Source of the DNA: Deltaproteobacteria bacterium
GTDB lineage: Bacteria > Myxococcota > Myxococcia > Myxococcales > 40CM-4-68-19
NCBI GenBank assembly: GCA_025350525.1
Contig: JANXXR010000144.1
Span: forward strand, 1 to 32,221
DNA length: 32,221 nt
Direction of reading: 5' to 3'
A program made the translations under genes and the position numbers. Position 1 is the stretch's first letter, and each line of letters opens with the position of its first letter. The notes beneath the pieces were generated by a model. It did no database searches and was not told the DNA's origin. It saw nothing but the letters and a program-made list of their open reading frames with translations. This document shows, piece by piece, positions 18,392-26,708 of the stretch.

Positions 18392-20020
18392 ATGAGCTCT
18401 GCCACCGAAGCGGCCCCGTTCGACACCGGCCATCGCGCGATCCTGCCCGCCGAAGAGCGGAAGGTGATCATCGCCTCCTCTCTGGGCACGGTCTTCGAAT
18501 GGTACGACTTCTACCTGTACGCCACCCTGGCGCCGTTCTTCGCGTCGCTCTTCTTTCCCAAGGGCAACGACACCGCCGCGCTGCTCTCGGCCTTCGCCAC
18601 CTATGCCGCCGGCTTCCTGGTGCGGCCTTTCGGAGCGCTGGTCTTCGGGCGCATCGGCGACCTGGTCGGCCGCAAGTACACCTTCCTCATCACCATCATG
18701 GTGATGGGCCTCGCCACCGCGGCGGTCGGCATCATGCCCACCTACGCCAGCGTGGGCATCCTCGCCCCCATCATCCTCGTCACCCTGCGGCTCCTGCAGG
18801 GCCTGGCGCTCGGCGGCGAGTACGGCGGCGCCGCCACCTACGTGGCCGAGCACGCGCCCGACGACAAGCGCGGCTACGCCACCAGCTGGATCCAGACCAC
18901 CGCCACCATCGGCTTCTTCCTCTCGCTGCTGGTGATCGGCGTCGCCCGCGGCACCATGACCACGGAGACCTTCGCCTCCTGGGGCTGGCGCATCCCCTTC
19001 CTCATCTCGCTCATCCTGCTGGCGGTCTCGGTCTACATCCGCCTCAAGCTGAACGAGTCGCCGGTCTTCATGCGCATGAAGACCGCCAAGAAGACCTCCA
19101 CCTCGCCGCTGCGCGACAGCTTTTTGCGCTACCCGAACAACAAGTACGTGCTGCTGGCGCTCCTCGGCGCCACCGCCGGGCAGGGCGTGGTCTGGTACAC
19201 CGGCCAGTTCTACGCGCTCTTCTTCCTCAGCGGCACGCTCAAGGTCGACTACGTCACCACCTACACGCTGGTGGGCGCCTCGCTCCTGATCGGCACGCCC
19301 TTCTTCGTCTTCTTCGGCCGGCTCTCCGACCGCATCGGCCGCCTCAAGATCATCCTCTTCGGCTGCGCCATCGCTGCCGTCACCTACTTCCCGCTCTTCA
19401 AAGGGCTGACCCACTACGCCAACCCGGCGCTGGAGAATTACCAGCAGACGGTGCCGGTCAGCGTCGCGGCCGACAACTGCAACTTCCACGTCTTCGTCGT
19501 CTCGAGCACGGTCTTCACGCCCTGCGATCGAACCAAGGACTTCCTCACCAAGTCGGGCCTCTCCTTCACCTCGCTCCCGGCGGAGGGCGGCGCCGACGTG
19601 GTCACGCGCGTCGGCACCAACGAGGTGCGCGGCTACGACGAAGCCAAGCTCAAGGGCGCGCTCAAGACCACCGGCTACCCGCCCACCGCGGACAAGAAGC
19701 AGATCAACCACGCCATGGTGCTGCTGCTGCTCGTCATCATGGTCCTCTACGTCACCATGGTGTACGGGCCCATCGCGGCCTTCCTGGTCGAGCTGTTCCC
19801 CACCCAGATCCGCTACACCTCGATGTCGTTGCCGTACCACATCGGCAACGGCTGGTTCGGCGGCATGCTTCCGCTGCTGGCCACCGCCATGGTGGCTGCC
19901 TCCGGAAACATCTACCAGGGTCTCTGGTACCCGATCGTGGTGGCCATCATCACCGTCATCGTCGGCGCGCTCTTCCTCAAAGAGGGGAAGGACGTCAAGA
20001 TTCGGGACGAGAAGTTTTAG
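18392..20020 (+). CDS. MFS transporter, metabolite:H+ symporter (MHS/ProP-like) family
   Basis: SSLGTVFEWYDFYLYATLAPFFASLFFP, RPFGALVFGRIGDLVGRKYTFLITIMVMG, RLLQGLALGGEYGGAATYVAEHAP. Confidence 0.9.
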   Translation: MSSATEAAPFDTGHRAILPAEERKVIIASSLGTVFEWYDFYLYATLAPFFASLFFPKGNDTAALLSAFATYAAGFLVRPFGALVFGRIGDLVGRKYTFLITIMVMGLATAAVGIMPTYASVGILAPIILVTLRLLQGLALGGEYGGAATYVAEHAPDDKRGYATSWIQTTATIGFFLSLLVIGVARGTMTTETFASWGWRIPFLISLILLAVSVYIRLKLNESPVFMRMKTAKKTSTSPLRDSFLRYPNNKYVLLALLGATAGQGVVWYTGQFYALFFLSGTLKVDYVTTYTLVGASLLIGTPFFVFFGRLSDRIGRLKIILFGCAIAAVTYFPLFKGLTHYANPALENYQQTVPVSVAADNCNFHVFVVSSTVFTPCDRTKDFLTKSGLSFTSLPAEGGADVVTRVGTNEVRGYDEAKLKGALKTTGYPPTADKKQINHAMVLLLLVIMVLYVTMVYGPIAAFLVELFPTQIRYTSMSLPYHIGNGWFGGMLPLLATAMVAASGNIYQGLWYPIVVAIITVIVGALFLKEGKDVKIRDEKF

Positions 20021-20024
20021 GAGC

Positions 20025-20064
20025 GGGCTTCAGGCTTCGGGCTTCAGGCTTCAGGCCTGAAGCC
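20025..20064. repeat. GGCTTCR heptad tandem repeat ending in an 18-bp perfect palindrome
   Basis: gggcttcaggcttcgggcttcaggcttcaggcctgaagcc; 20047-20064 GGCTTCAGGCCTGAAGCC is its own reverse complement. Confidence 0.85.
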
Positions 20065-20074
20065 AGGTCTTGCG

Positions 20075-21232
20075 ATGACGCTGAACCGACGCCTCGGGAT
20101 TCGACATCCCCTGATCCTTGCGCCGATGGCGGGTGGGCCTTCCACGCCCGCCCTCGCCGCGGCAGTGAGCGAGGCGGGCGGGCTGGGATCGTATGGTGCG
20201 GCGTACCTGCCGGCCGGGCAGGTGCGGGAGATCATCCGCGCCATTCGCGCCGGGACTTCGCGGCCGTTTGCCATCAACCTGTTTGTCGACGACGGCGTCG
20301 CCGCGGAGCCGGCCGCGCTCGCGGCCGCGCAGGATCGCCTTGCCCCCTATCGCGCCGAGTTGGGCCTGCCGCCGCTGGCGCCGCACGGGCTTCAAGTGCC
20401 CTTGGCGCAGGTGTTCCCGGTGCTGCTCGAGGAGAAGGTGCCGGTCTTCAGCTTCACCTTTGGAATTCCCTCGCGCGAGATCCTCGACGCCTGCCGCGGC
20501 GCGGGCATCTTCACGCTGGGCACCGCCACCTGCGTGGCCGAGGCGCGCGCCCTCGAGGAAGCCGGCGTCGACGCCATCTGCGCCCAGGGCGCCGAGGCGG
20601 GCGGACATCGCGGCACCTTCGATCGCGACGCGGAGCCGCCGCTGGTCGGAACCCTGGCGCTGGTCCCGCAGCTGATCGACGCAGTGCAGGTGCCCATCGT
20701 CGCCGCCGGAGGAATCATGGACGGCCGCGGCGTGGCTGCGGCGCTGACGCTGGGCGCGTCCGCCGTCTCGCTGGGCACGGCGTTCTTGCTCTGCCCCGAG
20801 GCCGGCACCAGCGCGCCCTACCGCGCGGCGCTGAAGGCGGCCCGCGACGACGGCACCGTCATCACCCGCGCCTTCTCGGGCCGCGCCGCTCGCGGCCTCG
20901 CCAACCGCTTCACCCGCGAAATGTCGGGCGCCGCCCTCGCCCCCTGGCCGGTGCAGAACGCGCTCACCCGCGAGATCCGCGCCGCCGCGGCGCGCGCCGG
21001 AGAGGCGGGCTTTCTCTCGCTCTGGGCCGGGCAGGCCGCCGCGCTCGCCCGGGAGCTCCCCGCCAAAGAACTGCTCGCGATCATCATGCGGGAAGCAGAA
21101 GATGCCCTCTCTCAAGCAGCTTCAGGCCTGAAGCCCGAAGCCCGAAGCCTCACGCCGGAGGCGTGCACTCCATGGCCGTCCTCATCCAGTCCATCCTCTC
21201 CGGCGTGCTCATCGGCGGCGTCTACGCGCTGA
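20075..21232 (+). CDS. Nitronate monooxygenase / 2-nitropropane dioxygenase family, with repeat-derived C-terminal tail
   Basis: RLGIRHPLILAPMAGGPSTPALAAAVSEAGGLGSYGAAY, GVDAICAQGAEAGGHRGTF, VPIVAAGGIMDGRGVAAALTLGASAVSLGTAFL. Tail after ...EDALSQAA is encoded by the heptad repeat and overlaps livH. Confidence 0.88.
   Translation: MTLNRRLGIRHPLILAPMAGGPSTPALAAAVSEAGGLGSYGAAYLPAGQVREIIRAIRAGTSRPFAINLFVDDGVAAEPAALAAAQDRLAPYRAELGLPPLAPHGLQVPLAQVFPVLLEEKVPVFSFTFGIPSREILDACRGAGIFTLGTATCVAEARALEEAGVDAICAQGAEAGGHRGTFDRDAEPPLVGTLALVPQLIDAVQVPIVAAGGIMDGRGVAAALTLGASAVSLGTAFLLCPEAGTSAPYRAALKAARDDGTVITRAFSGRAARGLANRFTREMSGAALAPWPVQNALTREIRAAAARAGEAGFLSLWAGQAAALARELPAKELLAIIMREAEDALSQAASGLKPEARSLTPEACTPWPSSSSPSSPACSSAASTR
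21119..21150. repeat. GGCTTCR-family repeat with 16-bp palindrome (minus heptads follow)
   Basis: gcttcaggcctgaagcccgaagcccgaagcct; 21119-21134 perfect palindrome. Confidence 0.8.
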
Positions 21233-22038
21233 TCGGCATCGGCCTGACGCTGATCTTCGGCGTCATGCGCGTGATCAACTTCGCCCAGGGCGAATTGGTG
21301 ATGGTCGGCATGTACCTCACCTTCTTCCTCTTCAAGGGCTTCGGCCTCGACCCCTTCCTCTCGGTGGTCATCACCCTGCCGGCGGTCTTCCTGCTGGGCG
21401 CCCTCTTGCAGCGCACGCTCATCAACCGGGTGCTCGACGCGCTGCCGCAGAACCAGATCCTCCTCACCATCGGCATCGGCCTCGTGCTCTCCAACCTGGC
21501 GCAGCTGCTCTTCACCTCCGATTACAAGCTGCTCTCCACCACCTATTCCTCGTCGAGCGTCGCCATCGGCAGCATCCGGCTCTCGACGCCCCTGCTCTAT
21601 TGCTTCCTGATCACGGCGTCGATTACCGCCGCCCTCTATTGGTTCCTGGTCAAGACCGACATCGGCCACGCCATCCGCGCCACCGCGCAGGATCGCGACG
21701 CCGCGCAGCTGATGGGCGTCAACGTCCGCAACATGGGCGTGCTCTCGTTCGGGCTGGGGGCCGGCCTCGCGGGCGCGGCTGGCGCGCTGGTGGCGCCCAC
21801 CTATTACATCTATCCGCAAGTGGGCGCCGCCTTCACCCTCAAGGCCTTCGTGGTGGTGGTGCTGGGAGGAATGGGCAGCATCATCGGCGCGACCCTGGGT
21901 GGCGTGCTCATCGGCACCGCCGAATCGGTCTCGGCCGCCTATCTCGGCTCGGGGTGGAAAGACGTCTGCGTCTACGTCATCTTCCTCGGCGTGCTCCTGC
22001 TCAAGCCTTCGGGCCTCCTCGGAAAGAGCCGCATGTGA
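21172..22038 (+). CDS. livH: Liv-type ABC transporter permease (cluster 3)
   Basis: MAVLIQSILSGVLIGGVYALIGIGLTLIFGVMRVINFAQGELVMVGMYL...VLGGMGSIIGATLGGVLIG. Confidence 0.9.
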   Translation: MAVLIQSILSGVLIGGVYALIGIGLTLIFGVMRVINFAQGELVMVGMYLTFFLFKGFGLDPFLSVVITLPAVFLLGALLQRTLINRVLDALPQNQILLTIGIGLVLSNLAQLLFTSDYKLLSTTYSSSSVAIGSIRLSTPLLYCFLITASITAALYWFLVKTDIGHAIRATAQDRDAAQLMGVNVRNMGVLSFGLGAGLAGAAGALVAPTYYIYPQVGAAFTLKAFVVVVLGGMGSIIGATLGGVLIGTAESVSAAYLGSGWKDVCVYVIFLGVLLLKPSGLLGKSRM

Positions 22039-23063
22039 AGGTGCTCTACTGGGGGCTCCCGCTGCTGCTGCTGCTCTTCATTCCCCTCTGGGTGCAGAGC
22101 CCCTATGCGCTGCATATCTTCATCCTGCTCTTCATCGCCATCGCCACCGGCGAGAGCTGGAACGTGATCGGCGGATTCGCCGGTCAATATTCGGTGGGTC
22201 ACGCCGCCTATTACGGCCTGGGCGCCTATGGGGCCTTCGTGCTGCTCGAGCACAACCATATCGCGCCCTGGTTCGGCGTCTGGGTGGCGGTGGGAATCGG
22301 CAGCGTGGTGGCGCTGATGGTGGGCAGCATCACCTTCCGCCTGCGCGGGCCCTACTTCGTGCTCGCCTCCATCGCGGTGGCCGAGATCATCCGGCTGCTC
22401 GCCCTCAACTGGAAGGACGTCACCAACGGCGCCGAAGGCATCCTCGCCAGCGACCTTCCGGTCCTCCAGATCGGCAATCATCTGGTTACCGATTGGAATG
22501 GAAAGACGCCCTATTACTATATGGGCCTCGCCATGGCGGTCTTCTGCATCGGGGTCAACTGGGCGGTCAAGCGGTCGAAGCTCGGCTATTACCTGCAGGC
22601 CATCCGCGAGGATCAGGACGCGGCCCACTCGCTGGGCATTCCGCTCACGCAATCCAAGAACGCGGCGCTGCTCATCTCGGCGGCCTGCACGGCGCTGGCG
22701 GGCAGCTTCGCCGCCTTCTATGTCGGCTTCATCGAGCCCCAGCAAGTCTTCGGCCTCGACGTCTCGGTGCAGATGGTGCTGGTCTGCATCATCGGCGGCA
22801 TCGGCACCGTCACCGGGCCGCTGCTGGGCGCGGTGGTGCTGGTGCTGCTCTCCGAAGCGCTGCGCTCCAACCTGATCGCGCAGGGCCTCTTCAAGCTGGG
22901 CCTCTCCGAGACTTCGGCCACCGGCGCCTTCCTCAAGGAGAACCTGGCCCACGCCCACGTGCTCATCTACGGCCTGCTCGTCATCGTGGTCATTCTCTGG
23001 ATGCCCGACGGCTTGGTGGGCTTCGTCTCCGCCCGGCTGCGCCGGAAGGCGGCGGCAGAATGA
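22035..23063 (+). CDS. livM: Liv-type ABC transporter permease (cluster 3)
   Basis: GTG start overlapping the livH stop; ESWNVIGGFAGQYSVGHAAYYGLGAYGAF...CIIGGIGTVTGPLLGAV. Confidence 0.9.
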   Translation: MKVLYWGLPLLLLLFIPLWVQSPYALHIFILLFIAIATGESWNVIGGFAGQYSVGHAAYYGLGAYGAFVLLEHNHIAPWFGVWVAVGIGSVVALMVGSITFRLRGPYFVLASIAVAEIIRLLALNWKDVTNGAEGILASDLPVLQIGNHLVTDWNGKTPYYYMGLAMAVFCIGVNWAVKRSKLGYYLQAIREDQDAAHSLGIPLTQSKNAALLISAACTALAGSFAAFYVGFIEPQQVFGLDVSVQMVLVCIIGGIGTVTGPLLGAVVLVLLSEALRSNLIAQGLFKLGLSETSATGAFLKENLAHAHVLIYGLLVIVVILWMPDGLVGFVSARLRRKAAAE

Positions 23064-23803
23064 CTGCGCCCATCGGCCCGATTTTGGAAGTGCGCAAGCT
23101 GAGCCGCTTCTTCGGCGGCGTGAAGGCCAACCTCGACGTCAGCTTCTCGGTCGAGCCGGGCATCGTGCTGGGCCTGATCGGGCCCAACGGCGCCGGAAAG
23201 ACCACGCTCTTCAACTGCATCACCGGCTTTTTTCCGCCCTCCAGCGGCGAGGTTTTCTTCGAGGGCAAGCGCATCGACGGGCTCTCGCCCGACCAGGTCT
23301 GCCGGCTGGGAATGGCCCGCACCTGGCAGAAGGTCCGGCCGCTCGCCAAGCTCACCGTCCTCGACAACGCCATGGTGGGCGCGCTCTTGCGCACCCGCTC
23401 GGTCAAGGAGGCGCGGGCGCTGGCGCACGACCAGCTCAAGGTGGTGGGGCTCGACGGCAAGGCGGCGATGCTGGCCGGCGCGCTGCCCATCGGCGAGCGC
23501 AAGAAGCTGGAGGTGGCGCGGGTGCTGGCTACGCAGCCGCGGCTGATCCTCCTCGACGAAGTGATGGGCGGCCTCAACGCCCGCGAGAGCGAGGACCTGA
23601 TCCAGCTGATCCTCGACGTCAAGAAGCGCGGCCTCACCCAGGTGGTCATCGAGCACGACATGAAGGCCATCGTCCGCACCTGCGACCGCATCGTGGTGCT
23701 CAGCTCGGGAGAGAAGCTGGCCGAGGGCGCGCCCCAGCAGATCGTCCGCGACCCGCGGGTGATGACCGCCTACCTGGGCGACAGCGGCGGAGCCAAGCAA
23801 TGA
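23060..23803 (+). CDS. livG: Liv-type ABC transporter ATP-binding protein (cluster 3)
   Basis: GPNGAGKTTLFNCITGF, IGERKKLEVARVLA, LILLDEVMGGLN. Confidence 0.9.
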   Translation: MTAPIGPILEVRKLSRFFGGVKANLDVSFSVEPGIVLGLIGPNGAGKTTLFNCITGFFPPSSGEVFFEGKRIDGLSPDQVCRLGMARTWQKVRPLAKLTVLDNAMVGALLRTRSVKEARALAHDQLKVVGLDGKAAMLAGALPIGERKKLEVARVLATQPRLILLDEVMGGLNARESEDLIQLILDVKKRGLTQVVIEHDMKAIVRTCDRIVVLSSGEKLAEGAPQQIVRDPRVMTAYLGDSGGAKQ

Positions 23804-24516
23804 GCGCGCCGCTGCTCCAGATCCAGGATCTGCACTTTGCCTATGGCGACGTGCACGTGCTGCACGGCGTCTCGCTCGAGGTGCAGCCGGGCGAGATCGT
23901 CACGCTGGTGGGCTCGAACGGCGCCGGCAAGAGCACCACCTTGCGCAACGTCTCGCGGCTCCTCAAGCCGCGCTCGGGCACCATCGTCTTCGATGGGCAC
24001 GACCTGACCCGCCTCGCCTCGCACCAGGTGGTCGAGCTGGGCGTGGTGCAGGTGCCTGAGGGGCGGCGGGTCTTTCCGGAGATGACCATCCTCGAGAACC
24101 TGAGAATGGGCTCGTACATCAAGTCGGCGCGGGCCGAGCGCGAGAAGAACCTCGAGCGCGGGATGACGCTCTTTCCGCGGCTGCGCGAGCGCAGCGGGCA
24201 GCAGGCCGGCACGCTCAGCGGCGGCGAGCAGCAGATGCTGGCCATCGCGCGCGGGCTGATGGCGAGGCCGCGCCTCCTGCTGCTCGACGAGCCGTCGCTG
24301 GGGCTCTCGCCGCTCCTGGTGCGGACCATCTTCGACACCATCGTCGAGATCAACAAGCAGGGCACGGCGGTGCTGCTGGTGGAGCAGAACGTCTACCAGT
24401 CGCTGCGCATCGCCTCGCGCGGCTACGTGCTGGAGACGGGGCGCATCGCGCTCTCGGGGGGCGGCAAGGAACTCCTGGAGAACGACAAGGTGAAGGCGGC
24501 GTTCCTCGGCGCGTGA
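23800..24516 (+). CDS. livF: Liv-type ABC transporter ATP-binding protein (cluster 3)
   Basis: GSNGAGKSTTLRNVSRLL, LSGGEQQMLAIARGL, LLLLDEPSLGLSP. Confidence 0.9.
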   Translation: MSAPLLQIQDLHFAYGDVHVLHGVSLEVQPGEIVTLVGSNGAGKSTTLRNVSRLLKPRSGTIVFDGHDLTRLASHQVVELGVVQVPEGRRVFPEMTILENLRMGSYIKSARAEREKNLERGMTLFPRLRERSGQQAGTLSGGEQQMLAIARGLMARPRLLLLDEPSLGLSPLLVRTIFDTIVEINKQGTAVLLVEQNVYQSLRIASRGYVLETGRIALSGGGKELLENDKVKAAFLGA

Positions 24517-24530
24517 GCGCGCGCCTCGAA

Positions 24531-24546
24531 AGCTTCAGGCCTCAGG
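24531..24546. repeat. Partial GCTTCAGGCCT repeat-family copy between convergent genes
   Basis: agcttcaggcctcagg. Confidence 0.5.
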
Positions 24547-25831
24547 GTTTCTTCGACCAGGTCTCCGGGTGCTCGGCTTTCCAGCGCATCGCGGTGAAGA
24601 TGCGGGTGCGGCCGCTCGGGTGATCGTAGAAGATCATCTCTTCGAGGCGGCCCGGCTCGAGCTTGCGGTACTCGGAGAGCTTGAGCGCCGTCTGCGCGAA
24701 GCCGTCGGGCTTCCGGGCGGCGTTGAGGCCGAAGACGTCGGCCTCGTACTCGGCGGTGCGGACGATGGTGTTGATGACCGGCGTCAGCGCGAAGAAGTAG
24801 AGCGAGAGGATGAGCGACGCCAGCGGCAGCCCGGCCACGTCGCCCAGGTCGCGCACTCCAAAGCGGTAGCGGGCGCGCAGCCTCTCGAAGAGCCAGTTGA
24901 GCAAGGCGAAGCCGACGACGATGATGACGCCGAACTCCCAGATGAACTTGTAGACGTGGTTGAGCACGTAGTGGCCCATCTCGTGGCCCATCACCGCCTC
25001 GATCTCCGGCAGCGAGCAGCGGTTCAATAAATTATCGTTGAGGGTGATGCGCTCGGTGCCGAGAAAGCCGCTGACGTTGGCGGAGACGCGGGTGGTCTGC
25101 TTCGAGGCGTCGATCTCCCAGACCTCGCCGGTGGCGATGCCGTTGGCGCGGGCGAGCGAGAGGATGGGCGCGACCACCCGCTGGTCGGCCAGCTTCTTCG
25201 GCGTGTTGAAGAGCGGCACGATCAGCACCGGCGCGATCAGCGCGCCGATGGCGAGGAAGAGCAGCGAGACGCCCGCGCCCCAGATCCACCAGGTGCGGGG
25301 CAGCCGGCGGACGATGGCGTAGAGCGCGATCATGGCCAGCGTGCCGAAGATGGCCGAGACCAACAGGCCCTTGGCCTCCTCGCCCAGCCAGCCGGCCAGG
25401 GTGAGGTTGGACAATCCATACCGGTGCTCGCGGAAGTAGTCGCGGTAGAGGCTGAGCGGAAACGAGAGCAGGTACGTCACCGCCAGGAACTGCAGCCAGT
25501 AGAGGGCGGTCTGCAAGGCGGCGAAGCGGGTAAGGCGCTCGGCGCGGTCGCGCATGCGCGCGGACCATCCGCTGAAGAGGAGCAGGAGCGCGACGCCCGC
25601 GCCCCAGAGGAAATCCCAGAGGTGCAGCCAGTAGCCGCCTTCGAAGTAGGCGTCGGACTTTGCCCGTTGCGCCGCAGGCAGCTGATTCAGATAAGCGCGG
25701 GTGGCCGCCTCGACGTCGATCGATCCGGAGGCGCCGCTGGACGCGGGCGGCGGCGGCGCAGGGGCGAGAAGCTGCGCGGGCTCGGCGTGAACTGCGGCGG
25801 CGGCGAGCGCGGCGGCGAAGAAGAGTCTCAT
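24542..25831 (-). CDS. M48 family (Ste24/CAAX prenyl protease 1-like) metallopeptidase
   Basis: Multi-TM protein with HEMGH (VMGHEMGHYVLNH) and downstream EYEADVFGL. Confidence 0.9.
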   Translation of the reverse strand: MRLFFAAALAAAAVHAEPAQLLAPAPPPPASSGASGSIDVEAATRAYLNQLPAAQRAKSDAYFEGGYWLHLWDFLWGAGVALLLLFSGWSARMRDRAERLTRFAALQTALYWLQFLAVTYLLSFPLSLYRDYFREHRYGLSNLTLAGWLGEEAKGLLVSAIFGTLAMIALYAIVRRLPRTWWIWGAGVSLLFLAIGALIAPVLIVPLFNTPKKLADQRVVAPILSLARANGIATGEVWEIDASKQTTRVSANVSGFLGTERITLNDNLLNRCSLPEIEAVMGHEMGHYVLNHVYKFIWEFGVIIVVGFALLNWLFERLRARYRFGVRDLGDVAGLPLASLILSLYFFALTPVINTIVRTAEYEADVFGLNAARKPDGFAQTALKLSEYRKLEPGRLEEMIFYDHPSGRTRIFTAMRWKAEHPETWSKKP

Positions 25832-25892
25832 CGCCGGAGCATACGCGAAACCGGCGCGGGCATTGCACCCGCGCCGGTCGCGGCCGGCGACG

Positions 25893-26549
25893 TTACATGA
25901 AGTGAAAGCCGACTCCGGCCTTGAGCGCGTGGCTGCCGAGCTCGCCGCGCAGCTGGATGGTGGAGTTGAGGTTGTAGATGACGCCGGCGGCCGCTTCGAA
26001 GGCGAGGCCGCCGGAGGACGGCGCCGGGCCGTACGTCGCGGTGTCCCAGCCCGAGAGCGAAGCCGCTTCGTAGCCCAGGGTCAGCTTGGGATAGGCAGCG
26101 AAATTCTCCAGGAACCAGAAGTTCCACATCGCGCCCGCGTCGATGCGGAAGTAGTTCCAGCGGTAGCTGCCGAAGGAGCTGTAGCTCTGGGTGTAGTACT
26201 CGAGGCCGCCGACGACGAAGATGTCATTCTTGAATGGCATCTCCTTGATGACGTTCAAGGCCACCGGGTACTCGACCCGCGCGCCGATGCCGATGCCGAT
26301 GCCGCCGCCGCCGTAGGGCAACAGGCCGAGCAGCACGATGGACGGCCGCGCATTGTTCGCGGCCGTCGCGTTCGACGTGGTGCTCGAGGAATCAGAGGTC
26401 GCCGTGCTCAGCCTGGGCACACAGGAGCCCGACTGGCAGACGGTGTTGCCGCTGCAATCCCTGTCCTTGCTGCAAGACGCTGCGCGTACGGGGGCCGCCG
26501 CCAGCAGGGCCGCCGCCATCATCACCAACGATGCTCCGCTCCAGGTCAT
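25893..26549 (-). CDS. Hypothetical secreted beta-barrel-like protein with short Cys-rich N-terminal segment
   Basis: Signal peptide MTWSGASLVMMAAALLAAAPVRA; CSKDRDCSGNTVCQSGSC; C-terminal QLRGELGSHALKAGVGFHFM strand pattern. Confidence 0.55.
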   Translation of the reverse strand: MTWSGASLVMMAAALLAAAPVRAASCSKDRDCSGNTVCQSGSCVPRLSTATSDSSSTTSNATAANNARPSIVLLGLLPYGGGGIGIGIGARVEYPVALNVIKEMPFKNDIFVVGGLEYYTQSYSSFGSYRWNYFRIDAGAMWNFWFLENFAAYPKLTLGYEAASLSGWDTATYGPAPSSGGLAFEAAAGVIYNLNSTIQLRGELGSHALKAGVGFHFM

Positions 26550-26708
26550 TTGTGGTCCTCTTTCCGCGCATGGATGCGCCAGGCTCGAATCGGACCCAGC
26601 CTAGCTCGAATGTCGCGAAAGGCCATCTTTCGGCCGGGCTCGATTGACCGATGCACGACGGAAGGGCCGGGTAGCCGCGCAGCCGCCGGTCGTCTAATGT
26701 CCGCCGCC

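Noticed and set aside
19381-19720. Apparent insertion (ENYQQTVPVSVAADNCNFHV...) in the MFS protein as a novel domain
   Set aside because: From memory, MHS-family transporters of this type commonly have a similar extramembrane insert in this region; not unusual enough to claim as novel.
18242-19840. 532-aa minus-strand ORF opposite the MFS gene
   Set aside because: Antisense shadow with Asp/Glu/Gln/His/Arg-rich low-complexity sequence; no recognisable domain.
18499-22038. 1179-aa plus-strand ORF spanning the MFS transporter, nitronate monooxygenase and livH
   Set aside because: Only 21172-22038 (LivH) reads as a real protein; upstream is Arg/His/Pro-rich out-of-frame translation of two clear genes, open because of high GC.
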